Shown in pieces: positions 12,001 through 24,821 of a stretch of 64,000 nucleotides of DNA (positions are counted from its first letter, which is position 1; each line of letters opens with the position of its first letter). Origin of the DNA: Gordius sp. MW1. Lineage: Eukaryota; Nematomorpha; Gordioida; Gordea; Gordiidae. Below the pieces are notes generated by a model. The model made no database searches. It saw nothing but the letters and a program-made list of their open reading frames with translations, and was not told where the DNA came from. The DNA is taken from positions 15,074,060 through 15,138,059 of the forward strand of contig OZ038529.1 in the NCBI GenBank assembly GCA_964036665.1. The letters run 5' to 3'. Both the position numbers and the translations under genes were made by a program.

Positions 12001-12819
12001 AAGAGCATGAAAAAATATATAAAAGTAAGCCAATTTGAGAATCCTATTATCCTCGATTTACTTCCGAAAAGAGGTTTTAAGCTGCCAGAACTATCATTTT
12101 GACAAAAGACAACCTTTTATTGTTGCGATTAGTTTGTTGTATCGCAACGTGAGTGCCTAATTTTTCAAAAATGCACTATGCGATCATGATTTTAAAGTAA
12201 TAGTTTTCTGATTCTGATAAATTTTTACTTTTTATCATCAAAACCACGTGTGAAAACGACAACTTTCATCGGATGCATACGGTTGAAAGAAAAATATGTG
12301 AAAAATTTTGAGGTAAAAATATTTACTTTTTTTGATTCTATGTGAGAGGCTGAAAAAATATATAAAAGTAAGCCAATTTGAGAACCCAATAACCTCGATT
12401 TACTTCCGAAAAGAGGTTTTAAGCTGCCAGAACTATCATTTTGACAAAAGACAACGTTATTGTTGCGATTAGTTTGTTGTATCGCAACGTGAGTGCTTAA
12501 TTTTTGAAAATGGCTCTATGCATGATTTCAAAGTAATAGTTTTAGATTCTGATAAATTTTTACTTGGGATCATAGAAACCACGTCTGAAAACGACAACTT
12601 TCATCGGATGATTACGGTTCAAAGAAAAATATGTGAAAAATTTTGTGGTAAAAATATTTATTTTTTTCGGTTCTATGTGGAAGAGCATGAAAAAATATAT
12701 AAAAGTAAGCCAATCTTATTATCCTCGATTTACTTCCGAAAAAAGGTTTTAAGCTGCCAGAACTATCATTTTGACAAAAGACAACGTTTTATTGTTGCGA
12801 TTAGTTTGTTGTATCGCAA
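9057..12819 (+). repeat. 11-monomer HOR, copy 2 (3763 bp)
   Basis: Monomers start at 9057, 9401, 9746, 10088, 10433, 10777, 11120, 11464, 11808, 12148 and 12488. Agreement with copy 1 is nearly perfect by eye. At 12820 the array does not begin a third full unit. It skips the first monomer type and continues with the second (AATTTTTGAAGATGGC, as at 5638 and 9401), which marks an unequal crossover point. Confidence 0.95.
10777..12819 (+). repeat. Six-monomer module, copy 3 of 5
   Basis: Same six types, 2043 bp, essentially the tandem HOR twin of copy 2, including TTTTTATGGCTC near 11823. Confidence 0.92.
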
Positions 12820-14195
12820 CGTGAGTGCTTAATTTTTGAAGATGGCTCTATGCGATCATGATTTCAAAGTAATAGTTTTTAGATTCTGATAAATTTTTAC
12901 TTTTTATCATCGAAACCACGTCTGAAAACGACAACTTTCATCGGATGCATACGGTTGAAAGAAAAATATGTGAAAAAGTTTGAGGTAAAAATATTTATTT
13001 TTTTCGATTCTATGTGAAAGAGCATGAAAAAATATATATAAGTAAGCCAATTTGAGAATCCTATTATCCTCGATTTACTTCCGAAAAGAGGTTTTTAGCT
13101 GCCAGAACTATCATTTTGACAAAAGACAACGTTTTATTGTTGCGATTAGTTTGTTGTATCGCAACGTGAGTGCTTAATTTTTGAAAATGGCTCTATGCGA
13201 TCATGATTTCAAAGTAATAGTTTTAGATTCTGATAAATTTTTACTTGGGATCATAGACACCACGTCTGAAAACGACAACTTTCATCGGATGAATACGGTT
13301 CAAAGAAAAATATGTGAAAAATTTTGTGGTAAAAATATTTATTTTTTTCGATTCTATGTGAAAGAGCATCAAAAAATATATAAAAGTAAGCCAATTTGAG
13401 AATCCTATTATCCTCGATTTACTTCCGAAAAGAGGTTTTAAGCTGCCAGAACTATCATTTTGACAAAAGACAACGTTTTATTGTTGCAAATAGTTTGTTG
13501 TATCGCAACGTGAGTGCTTAATTTTTCAAAAATGCACTATGCGATCATGATTTTAAAGTAATAGTTTTCTGATTCTTATAAATTTTTACTTTTTATCATC
13601 AAAACCACGTCTGAAAACGACAACTTTCATCGGATGCATACGGTTGAAAGAAAAATATGTGAAAAATTTTGAGGTAAAAATATTTATTTTTTTCGATTCT
13701 ATGTGAAAGAGCATAAAAAAATATATAAAAGTAAGCCAATTTGAGAATCCTATTATCCTCGATTTACTTCCGAAAAGAGGTTTTAAGCTGCCAGAACTAT
13801 CATTTTGACAAAAGACAACGTTTTATTGTTGCGATTAGTTTGTTGTATCGCAACGTGAGTGCTTAATTTTTGAAGATGGCTCTATGCGATCATGATTTTA
13901 AAGTAATAGTTTTCTGATTTTAATAAATTTTTACTTTTTATCATCGAAACCACGTCTGAAAACGACAACTTTCATCGGATGCATACGGTTGAAAGAAAAA
14001 TATGTGAAAAATTTTGAGGTAAAAATATTTATTTTTTTCGATTCTATGTGAAAGAGCATAAAAAAATATATAAAAGTAAGCCAATTTGAGAATCCTATTA
14101 TCCTCGATTTACTTCCGAAAAGAGGTTTTAAGCTGCCAGAACTATCATTTTGACAAAAGACAACGTTTTATTGCGATTAGTTTGTTGTATCGCAA
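12820..14195 (+). repeat. Monomer block duplicated at 16586-17961
   Basis: Monomers at 12820, 13165, 13509 and 13854 match those at 16586, 16931, 17275 and 17620 (offset 3766 bp), sharing GATCATAGACACC, GAGCATCAAAAAA, TTGCAAATAG and GATTTTAATAAA. The following monomer also begins alike (14196 and 17962, both GTGATTGC), after which the copies diverge. The 13854 monomer head carries GAAGATGGCTC where its partner has AAAAAATGCAC, a conversion-like patch. Confidence 0.88.
13165..13508 (+). repeat. Representative subfamily B monomer (344 bp)
   Basis: Subfamily B states: AAATGGCTCTATGCG; GATTTCAAAGTAATAG; TTAGATTCTG or TCAGATTCTG; ACTTGGGATCATAG; GGATGAATACGG; GGTTCAAAG. In the right arm B monomers appear as TCTATGATCCCAAGTAAA with CCGTATTCATCC. 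They commonly carry the additional pair GATGTCGTATTCAG, which I did not see in the left arm. Many monomers are mosaics, for example B-type GGTTCAAAG with A-type ATGCAT in 38.2-38.7 kb. This indicates recombination or gene conversion inside monomers. Confidence 0.88.
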
Positions 14196-14538
14196 CGTGA
14201 TTGCTTAATTTTTCAAAAATGCACTATGCTTCATGATTTAAACTAATAGTTTTCTGATTCTGATAAATTTTTACTTTTTATCATCGAAACCACGTCTGAA
14301 AGCGACAACTTTCATCGGATGCATACGGTTGAAAGAAAAATATGTGAAAAATTTTGAGGTAAAAATATTTATTTTTTTCGATTCTATGTGAAAGAGCATG
14401 AAAAAATATATATAAGTAAGCCAATTTGAGAATCCTATTATCCTCGATTTACTTCCGAAAAGAGGTTTTAAGCTGCGAGATCTATCATTTTGACAAAAGA
14501 CAACGTTTTATTGTTGCGATTAGTTTGTTGTATCGCAA

Positions 14539-16585
14539 CGTGAGTGCTTAATTTTTCAAAAATGCATTATGCGATCATGATTTCAAAGTAATAGTTTTCT
14601 GATTGATAAATTTTTACTTTTTATCATGGAAACCACGTCTGAAAATGACAACTTTCATCGGATGCATACGGTTGAAAGAAAAATATGTGAAAAATTTTGA
14701 GGTAAAAATATCTATTTTTTTCGATTCTATGTGAAAGAGCATGAAAAAATATATATAAGTAAGCCAATTTGAAAATCCTATTATCCTCGATTTACTTCCG
14801 AAAAGAGGTTTTAAGCTGCGAGAACTATCATTTTGACAAAAGACAACGTTTTATTGTTGCGATGAGTTTGTTGTATCGCAACGTGAGTGCTTAATTTTTT
14901 GAAAACTGCTCTATGCGATTATGCTTTCAAATTAATAGTTTTTAGATTCTGATAAATATTTACTTGTTATCATAGAAACCACGTCTGAAAACGACAACTT
15001 TCATCGGATGAATACGGTTCAAAGAAAAATATGTGAAAAATTTTGAGGTAAAAATATTTTTTTTTCGATTCTATGTGAAAGAGCATGAAAAAATATATTA
15101 AAGTAAGCCAATTTGAGAATCCTATTATCCTCGATTGACTTCCGAAAAGAGGTTTTAAGCTGCGAGAACTATCATTTTGACAAAAGACAACGTTTTATTG
15201 TTGCGATTAGTTTGTTGTATCGCAACGTGAGTGCTTAATTTTTCAAAAATGCAATATGCGATCATGATTTTAAAGTAATAGTTTTCTGATTCTGATAAAT
15301 TTTTACTTTTTATTATCGAAACCACGTCTGAAAACGACAACTTTCATCGGATGCATACGGTTGAAAGAAAAATATGTGAAAAATTTTGAGGTAAAAATAT
15401 TTTTTTTTTCGATTCTATGTGAAAGAGCATGAAAAAATATATAAAAGTAAGCCAATTTGAGAATCCTATTATCCTCGATTTACTTCCGAAAAGAGGTTTT
15501 TAGCTGCGAGAACTATCATTTTGACAAAAGACAACGTTTTATTGTTGCGATTAGTTTGTTGTATCGCAACGTGAGTGCTTAATTTTTGAAAATGGCTCTA
15601 TGCGATCATGATTTCAAAGTAATAGTTTTAGATTCTGATAAATTTTTACTTTTTATCATCGAAACCACGTCTGAAAACGACAACCTTCATCGGATGCATA
15701 CGGTTGAAAGAAAAATATGTGAAAAATTTTTAGGTAAAAATATTAATTTTTTTCGATTCTATGTGAAAGAGCATGAAAAAATATATAAAAGTAAGCCAAT
15801 TTGAGAATCCTATTATCCTCGATTTACTTCCGAAAAGAGGTTTTAAGCTGCCAGAACTATCATTTTGACAAAAGACAACCTTTTATTGTTGCGATTAGTT
15901 TGTTGTATCGCAACGTGAGTGCCTAATTTTTCAAAAATGCACTATGCGATCATGATTTTAAAGTAATAGTTTTCTGATTCTGATAAATTTTTACTTTTTA
16001 TCATCAAAACCACGTGTGAAAACGACAACTTTCATCGGATGCATACGGTTGAAAGAAAAATATGTGAAAAATTTTGAGGTAAAAATATTTACTTTTTTTG
16101 ATTCTATGTGAGAGGCTGAAAAAATATATAAAAGTAAGCCAATTTGAGAACCCAATAACCTCGATTTACTTCCGAAAAGAGGTTTTAAGCTGCCAGAACT
16201 ATCATTTTGACAAAAGACAACGTTATTGTTGCGATTAGTTTGTTGTATCGCAACGTGAGTGCTTAATTTTTGAAAATGGCTCTATGCATGATTTCAAAGT
16301 AATAGTTTTAGATTCTGATAAATTTTTACTTGGGATCATAGAAACCACGTCTGAAAACGACAACTTTCATCGGATGATTACGGTTCAAAGAAAAATATGT
16401 GAAAAATTTTGTGGTAAAAATATTTATTTTTTTCGGTTCTATGTGAAAGAGCATGAAAAAATATATAAAAGTAAGCCAATCTTATTATCCTCGATTTACT
16501 TCCGAAAAAAGGTTTTAAGCTGCCAGAACTATCATTTTGACAAAAGACAACGTTTTATTGTTGCGATTAGTTTGTTGTATCGCAA
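14539..16585 (+). repeat. Six-monomer module, copy 4 of 5
   Basis: Same six types, 2047 bp. Here the monomer preceding the module is a different type (TATGCTTCATGATTTA near 14227) that switches to the usual GCGAGATC flank near 14475, so the module was joined to new upstream sequence by recombination inside that monomer. Confidence 0.92.
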
Positions 16586-18990
16586 CGTGAGTGCTTAATT
16601 TTTGAAGATGGCTCTATGCGATCATGATTTCAAAGTAATAGTTTTTAGATTCTGATAAATTTTTACTTTTTATCATCGAAACCACGTCTGAAAACGACAA
16701 CTTTCATCGGATGCATACGGTTGAAAGAAAAATATGTGAAAAATTTTGAGGTAAAAATATTTATTTTTTTCGATTCTATGTGAAAGAGCATGAAAAAATA
16801 TATATAAGTAAGCCAATTTGAGAATCCTATTATCCTCGATTTACTTCCGAAAAGAGGTTTTTAGCTGCCAGAACTATCATTTTGACAAAAGACAACGTTT
16901 TATTGTTGCGATTAGTTTGTTGTATCGCAACGTGAGTGCTTAATTTTTGAAAATGGCTCTATGCGATCATGATTTCAAAGTAATAGTTTTAGATTCTGAT
17001 AAATTTTTACTTGGGATCATAGACACCACGTCTGAAAACGACAACTTTCATCGGATGAATACGGTTCAAAGAAAAATATGTGAAAAATTTTGTGGTAAAA
17101 ATATTTATTTTTTTCGATTCTATGTGAAAGAGCATCAAAAAATATATAAAAGTAAGCCAATTTGAGAATCCTATTATCCTCGATTTACTTCCGAAAAGAG
17201 GTTTTAAGCTGCCAGAACTATCATTTTGACAAAAGACAACGTTTTATTGTTGCAAATAGTTTGTTGTATCGCAACGTGAGTGCTTAATTTTTCAAAAATG
17301 CACTATGCGATCATGATTTTAAAGTAATAGTTTTCTGATTCTTATAAATTTTTACTTTTTATCATCAAAACCACGTCTGAAAACGACAACTTTCATCGGA
17401 TGCATACGGTTGAAAGAAAAATATGTGAAAAATTTTGAGGTAAAAATATTTATTTTTTTCGATTCTATGTGAAAGAGCATAAAAAAATATATAAAAGTAA
17501 GCCAATTTGAGAATCCTATTATCCTCGATTTACTTCCGAAAAGAGGTTTTAAGCTGCCAGAACTATCATTTTGACAAAAGACAACGTTTTATTGTTGCGA
17601 TTAGTTTGTTGTATCGCAACGTAAGTGCTTAATTTTTAAAAAATGCACTATGCGATCATGATTTTAAAGTAATAGTTTTCTGATTTTAATAAATTTTTAC
17701 TTTTTATCATCGAAACCACGTCTGAAAACGACAACTTTCATCGGATGCATACGGTTGAAAGAAAAATATGTGAAAAATTTTGAGGTAAAAATATTTATTT
17801 TTTTCGATTCTATGTGAAAGAGCATAAAAAAATATATAAAAGTAAGCCAATTTGAGAATCCTATTATCCTCGATTTACTTCCGAAAAGAGGTTTTAAGCT
17901 GCCAGAACTATCATTTTGACAAAAGACAACGTTTTATTGCGATTAGTTTGTTGTATCGCAACGTGATTGCTTAATTTTTCAAAAATGCACTATGCTTCAT
18001 GATTTAAAGTAATAGTTTTCTGATTCTGATAAATTTTTACTTTTTATCATCGAAACCACGTCTGAAAGCGACAACTTTCATCGGATGCATACGGTTGAAA
18101 GAAAAATATGTGAAAAATTTTGAGGTAAAAATATGTATTTTTTTCGATTCTATGTGAAAGAGCATGAAAAAATATATAAAATTAAGCCAATTTGAGAATT
18201 CTATTATCCTCGATTTACATCCGAAATAAGGTTTTAAGCTGCCAGAACCATCATTTTGACAAAAGACAACGTTTTATTGTTGCGATTAGTTTGTTGTATC
18301 GCAACGTGAGTGCTTAATTTTTGAAAATAACTCTATGCGATCATGATTTCAAAGTAATAGTTTTTAGATTCTGATAAATTTTTACTTTTTATCATCGAAA
18401 CCACGTCTGAAAACGACAACTTTCATCGGATGCATACGGTTGAAAGTAAAATATGTGAAAATTTTTGAGGTAAAAATATTTATTTTTTTCGATTCTATGT
18501 GAGACCATGAAAAAATATATAAAAGTAAGCCAATTTGAGAATCCTATTATCCTCGATTTACTTCAGATAAGAGGTTTTTAGCTGCGAGAACTATCATTTT
18601 GACAAAAGACAACGTTTTATTGTTGCGATTAGTTTGTTGTATCGCAACGTGAGTGCTTAATTTTTGAAAATGGCTCTATGCGATCATGATTTCAAAGTAA
18701 TAGTTTTCTGATTCTCATAAATTTATACTTTTTATCATCAAAACCACGTCTGAAAACGACAACTTTCATCGGATACATACGGTTGAAAGAAAAATATGTG
18801 AAAATTTTTGACGTAAAAATATTTATTTTTTTCGATTCTATGTGAGACCATGAAAAAATATATAAAAGTAAGCCAATTTGAGAATCCTATTATCCTCGAT
18901 TTACTTCAGAAAAGAGGTTTTAAGCTGCCAGAACTATCATTTTGACAAAAGACAACGTTTTATTGTTGCGATTAGTTTGTTGTATCGCAA

Positions 18991-19335
18991 CGTGAGTGCT
19001 TAATTTTTAAAAAATGCACTATGCGATCATGATTTTAAAGTAATAGTTTTCTGATTCTGATAAATTTTTACTTTTTATCATCGAAACCACGTCTGAAAAC
19101 GACAACTTTCATCGGATGCATACGGTTGAAAGAAAAATATGTGAAAAATTTTGAGGTAAAAATATTTATTTTTTTCGATTCTATGTGAAAGAGCATAAAA
19201 AAATATATAAAAGTAAGCCAATTTGAGAATCCTATTATCCTCGATTTACTTCCGAAAAGAGGTTTTAAGCTGCCAGAACTATCATTTTGACAAAAGACAA
19301 CGTTTTATTGTTGCGATTAGTTTGTTGTATCGCAA
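18991..19335 (+). repeat. Representative subfamily A monomer (345 bp)
   Basis: A clean example of subfamily A. Diagnostic states in order: AAATGCACTATGCG; GATTTTAAAGTAATAG; TTCTGATTCTG; ACTTTTTATCATCG; GGATGCATACGG; GGTTGAAAG. These states are usually inherited together and separate A from B monomers. The rest is shared by both subfamilies: the CCACGTCTGAAAACGACAAC block, the A/T-tract cluster, TATGTGAAAGAGCAT, CCTATTATCCTCGATT, GAGGTTTTAAGCTG, TTTTGACAAAAGACAACG and the terminal inverted repeat. In the right arm the same subfamily reads as GATGATAAAAAGT, ATGCATCC and ATAGTGCAT on the + strand. Confidence 0.9.
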
Positions 19336-20023
19336 CGTGAGTGCTTAATTTTTCAAAAATGCACTATTCGATCATGATTTCAAAGTAATAGTTTTTTGAT
19401 TCTGATAAATTTTTACTTTTTATCATCGAAACCACGTCTGAAAACGACAACTTTCATCGGGTGAATACGGTCCAAAGAAAAATATGTGAAAAATTTTGAG
19501 GTAAAAATATTTTTTTTTTTGATTCTATGTGAAAGAGCATGAAAAAATATATAAACGTAAGCCAATTTGAGAATCCTATTATCCTCGATTGACTTCCGAA
19601 AAGAGGTTTTAAGCTGCGAGAATTATCATTTTGACAAAAGACAACGTTTTATTGTTGCGATTAGTTTGTTGTATCGCAACGTGAGTGCTTAATTTTTCAA
19701 AAATGCACTATTCGATCATGATTTCAAAGTAATAGTTTTTTGATTCTGATAAATTTTTACTTTTTATCATCGAAACCACCTCTGAAAACGACAACTTTCA
19801 TCGGATGCATACGGTTGAAAGAAAAAATGTGAAAAATTTTGAGGTAAAAATATTTATTTTTTTCGATTCTATGTGAAAGAGCGTAAAAAAATATATAAAA
19901 GTAAGCCAATTTGAGAATCCTATTATCCTCGATTGACTTCCGCAAAGAGGTTTTAAGCTGCGAGATCTATCATTTTGACAAAAGACAACGTTTTATTGTT
20001 GCGATTAGTTTGTTGTATCGCAA

Positions 20024-22071
20024 CGTGAGTGCTTAATTTTTCAAAAATGCATTATGCGATCATGATTTCAAAGTAATAGTTTTCTGATTGATAAATTTTT
20101 ACTTTTTATCATGGAAACCACGTCTGAAAATGACAACTTTCATCGGATGCATACGGTTGAAAGAAAAATATGTGAAAAATTTTGAGGTAAAAATATCTAT
20201 TTTTTTCGATTCTATGTGAAAGAGCATGAAAAAATATATATAAGTAAGCCAATTTGAAAATCCTATTATCCTCGATTTACTTCCGAAAAGAGGTTTTAAG
20301 CTGCGAGAACTATCATTTTGACAAAAGACAACGTTTTATTGTTGCGATGAGTTTGTTGTATCGCAACGTGAGTGCTTAATTTTTTGAAAACTGCTCTATG
20401 CGATTATGCTTTCAAAGTAATAGTTTTTAGATTCTGATAAATATTTACTTGGGATCATAGAAACCACGTCTGAAAACGACAACTTTCATCGGATGAATAC
20501 GGTTCAAAGAAAAATATGTGAAAAATTTTGAGGTAAAAATATTTTTTTTTTCGATTCTATGTGAAAGAGCATGAAAAAATATATTAAAGTAAGCCAATTT
20601 GAGAATCCTATTATCCTCGATTGACTTCCGAAAAGAGGTTTTAAGCTGCGAGAACTATCATTTTGACAAAAGACAACGTTTTATTGTTGCGATTAGTTTG
20701 TTGTATCGCAACGTGAGTGCTTAATTTTTCAAAAATGCAATATGCGATCATGATTTTAAAGTAATAGTTTTCTGATTCTGATAAATTTTTACTTTTTATT
20801 ATCGAAACCACGTCTGAAAACGACAACTTTCATCGGATGCATACGGTTGAAAGAAAAATATGTGAAAAATTTTGAGGTAAAAATATTTTTTTTTTCGATT
20901 CTATGTGAAAGAGCATGAAAAAATATATAAAAGTAAGCCAATTTGAGAATCCTATTATCCTCGATTTACTTCCGAAAAGAGGTTTTTAGCTGCGAGAACT
21001 ATCATTTTGACAAAAGACAACTTTTTATTGTTGCGATTAGTTTGTTGTATCGCAACGTGAGTGCTTAATTTTTGAAAATGGCTCTATGCGATCATGATTT
21101 CAAAGTAATAGTTTTAGATTCTGATAAATTTTTACTTTTTATCATCGAAACCACGTCTGAAAACGACAACCTTCATCGGATGCATACGGTTGAAAGAAAA
21201 ATATGTGAAAAATTTTTAGGTAAAAATATTTATTTTTTTCGATTCTATGTGAAAGAGCATGAAAAAATATATAAAAGTAAGCCAATTTGAGAATCCTATT
21301 ATCCTCGATTTACTTCCGAAAAGAGGTTTTAAGCTGCCAGAACTATCATTTTGACAAAAGACAACCTTTTATTGTTGCGATTAGTTTGTTGTATCGCAAC
21401 GTGAGTGCCTAATTTTTCAAAAATGCACTATGCGATCATGATTTTAAAGTAATAGTTTTCTGATTCTGATAAATTTTTACTTTTTATCATCAAAACCACG
21501 TGTGAAAACGACAACTTTCATCGGATGCATACGGTTGAAAGAAAAATATGTGAAAAATTTTGAGGTAAAAATATTTACTTTTTTTGATTCTATGTGAGAG
21601 GCTGAAAAAATATATAAAAGTAAGCCAATTTGAGAACCCAATAACCTCGATTTACTTCCGAAAAGAGGTTTTAAGCTGCCAGAACTATCATTTTGACAAA
21701 AGACAACGTTATTGTTGCGATTAGTTTGTTGTATCGCAACGTGAGTGCTTAATTTTTGAAAATGGCTCTATGCATGATTTCAAAGTAATAGTTTTAGATT
21801 CTGATAAATTTTTACTTGGGATCATAGAAACCACGTCTGAAAACGACAACTTTCATCGGATGATTACGGTTCAAAGAAAAATATGTGAAAAATTTTGTGG
21901 TAAAAATATTTATTTTTTTCGGTTCTATGTGAAAGAGCATGAAAAAATATATAAAAGTAAGCCAATCTTATTATCCTCGATTTACTTCCGAAAAAAGGTT
22001 TTAAGCTGCCAGAACTATCATTTTGACAAAAGACAACGTTTTATTGTTGCGATTAGTTTGTTGTATCGCAA
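20024..22071 (+). repeat. Six-monomer module, copy 5 of 5
   Basis: Same six types, 2048 bp, at an offset of 5486 bp from copy 4. Upstream it has the standard CACTATTCG monomer found before copies 1 to 3. Confidence 0.92.
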
Positions 22072-24821
22072 CGTGAGTGCTTAATTTTTGAAGATGGCTC
22101 TATGCGATCACGATTTCAAAGTAATAGTTTTTAGATTCTGATAAATTTTTACTTTTTATCATCGAAACCACGTCTGAAAACGACAACTTTCATCGGATGC
22201 ATACGGTTGAAAGAAAAATATGTGAAAAATTTTGAGGTAAAAATATTTATTTTTTTCGATTCTATGTGAAAGAGCATGAAAAAATATATATAAGTAAGCC
22301 AATTTGAGAATCCTATTATCCTCGATTTACTTCCGAAAAGAGGTTTTTAGCTGCCAGAACTATCATTTTGACAAAAGACAACGTTTTATTGTTGCGAATA
22401 GTTTGTTGTATCGCAACGTGAGTGCTTAATTTTTGAAAATGGCTCTATGCGATCATGATTTCAAAGTAATAGTTTTAGATTCTGATAAATTTTTACTTGG
22501 GATCATAGACACCACGTCTGAAAACGACAACTTTCATCGGATGAATACGGTTCAAAGAAAAATATGTGAAAAATTTTGTGGTAAAAATATTTATTTTTTT
22601 CGATTCTATGTGAAAGAGCATCAAAAAATATATAAAAGTAAGCCAATTTGAGAATCCTATTATCCTCGATTTACTTCCGAAAAGAGGTTTTAAGCTGCCA
22701 GAACTATCATTTTGACAAAAGACAACGTTTTATTGTTGCAAATAGTTTGTTGTATCGCAACGTGAGTGCTTAATTTTTCAAAAATGCACTATGCGATCAT
22801 GATTTTAAAGTAATAGTTTTCTGATTCTTATAAATTTTTACTTTTTATCATCAAAACCACGTCTGAAAACGACAACTTTCATCGGATGCATACGGTTGAA
22901 AGAAAAATATGTGAAAAATTTTGAGGTAAAAATATTTATTTTTTTCGATTCTATGTGAAAGAGCATAAAAAAATATATAAAAGTAAGCCAATTTGAGAAT
23001 CCTATTATCCTCGATTTACTTCCGAAAAGAGGTTTTAAGCTGCCAGAACTATCATTTTGACAAAAGACAACGTTTTATTGTTGCGATTAGTTTGTTGTAT
23101 CGCAACGTAAGTGCTTAATTTTTAAAAAATGCACTATGCGATCATGATTTTAAAGTAATAGTTTTCTGATTTTAATAAATTTTTACTTTTTATCATCGAA
23201 ACCACGTCTGAAAACGACAACTTTCATCGGATGCATACGGTTGAAAGAAAAATATGTGAAAAATTTTGAGGTAAAAATATTTATTTTTTTCGATTCTATG
23301 TGAAAGAGTATAAAAAAATATATAAAAGTAAGCCAATTTGAGAACCCTATTATCCTCGATTTACTTCCGAAAAGAGGTTTTAAGCTGCCAGAACTATCAT
23401 TTTGACAAAAGACAACGTTTTATTGCGATTAGTTTGTTGTATCGCAACGTGATTGCTTAATTTTTCAAAAATGCACTATGCTTCATGATTTAAAGTAATA
23501 GTTTTCTGATTCTGATAAATTTTTACTTTTTATCATCGAAACCACGTCTGAAAGCGACAACTTTCATCGGATGCATACGGTTGAAAGAAAAATATGTGAA
23601 AAATTTTGAGGTAAAAATATGTATTTTTTTCGATTCTATGTGAAAGAGCATGAAAAAATATATAAAATTAAGCCAATTTGAGAATTCTATTATCCTCGAT
23701 TTACTTCCGAAATAAGGTTTTAAGCTGCCAGAACCATCATTTTGACAAAAGACAACGTTTTATTGTTGCGATTAGTTTGTTGTATCGCAACGTGAGTGCT
23801 TAATTTTTGAAAATAACTCTATGCGATCATGATTTCAAAGTAATAGTTTTTAGATTCTGATAAATTTTTACTTTTTATCATCGAAACCACGTCTGAAAAC
23901 GACAACTTTCATCGGATGCATACGGTTGAAAGTAAAATATGTGAAAATTTTTGAGGTAAAAATATTTATTTTTTTCGATTCTATGTGAGACCATGAAAAA
24001 ATATATAAAAGTAAGCCAATTTGAGAATCCTATTATCCTCGATTTACTTCAGAAAAGAGGTTTTTAGCTGCGAGAACTATCATTTTGACAAAAGACAACG
24101 TTTTATTGTTGGGATTAGTTTGTTGTATCGCAACGTGAGTGCTTAATTTTTGAAAATGGCTCTATGCGATCATGATTTCAAAGTAATAGTTTTCTGATTC
24201 TCATAAATTTATACTTTTTATCATCAAAACCACGTCTGAAAACGACAACTTTCATCGGATACATACGGTTGAAAGAAAAATATGTGAAAATTTTTGACGT
24301 AAAAATATTTATTTTTTTCGATTCTATGTGAGACCATGAAAAAATATATAAAAGTAAGCCAATTTGAGAATCCTATTATCCTCGATTTACTTCAGAAAAG
24401 AGGTTTTAAGCTGCCAGAACTATCATTTTGACAAAAGACAACGTTTTATTGTTGCGATTAGTTTGTTGTATCGCAACGTAAGTGCTTAATTTTTAAAAAA
24501 TGCACTATGCGATCATGATTTTAAAGTAATAGTTTTCTGATTCTGATAAATTTTTACTTTTTATCATCGAAACCACGTCTGAAAACGACAACTTTCATCG
24601 GATGCATACGGTTGAAAGAAAAATATGTGAAAAATTTTGAGGTAAAAATATTTATTTTTTTCGATTCTATGTGAAAGAGCATAAAAAAATATATAAAAGT
24701 AAGCCAATTTGAGAATCCTATTATCCTCGATTTACTTCCGAAAAGAGGTTTTAAGCTGCCAGAACTATCATTTTGACAAAAGACAACGTTTTATTGTTGC
24801 GATTAGTTTGTTGTATCGCAA
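20024..24821 (+). repeat. 14-monomer block, second copy
   Basis: Partner of 14539-19335. Private differences include CAACTTTTTATTG near 21020, GATCACGATTTC near 22107, GTTGGGATTAG near 24110 and GAGTATAAAAAA near 23307. These are few over about 4.8 kb and imply a recent duplication. The block ends where the next monomer (24822) differs from its expected partner (19336). Confidence 0.92.

Larger units (their letters stand above)
14539..19335 (+). repeat. 14-monomer block, first copy
   Basis: Fourteen consecutive monomers from 14539 to 18991 recur from 20024 to 24477 at an offset of 5485-5486 bp, with only scattered differences. The block contains the six-monomer module followed by eight more monomers, including two with the GAGACCATGAAAAA deletion (near 18502 and 18843). 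It is the longest near-identical repeat in the left arm. Confidence 0.92.

Noticed and set aside
16284-16598. 104-codon open frame, repeated near 8755, 12518 and 21770
   Set aside because: It recurs at HOR spacing because the six-monomer module recurs. The 4-bp and 8-bp deletions of that monomer type happen to keep the frame open, and the copy at 4631 breaks it. It is not evidence of selection for protein.
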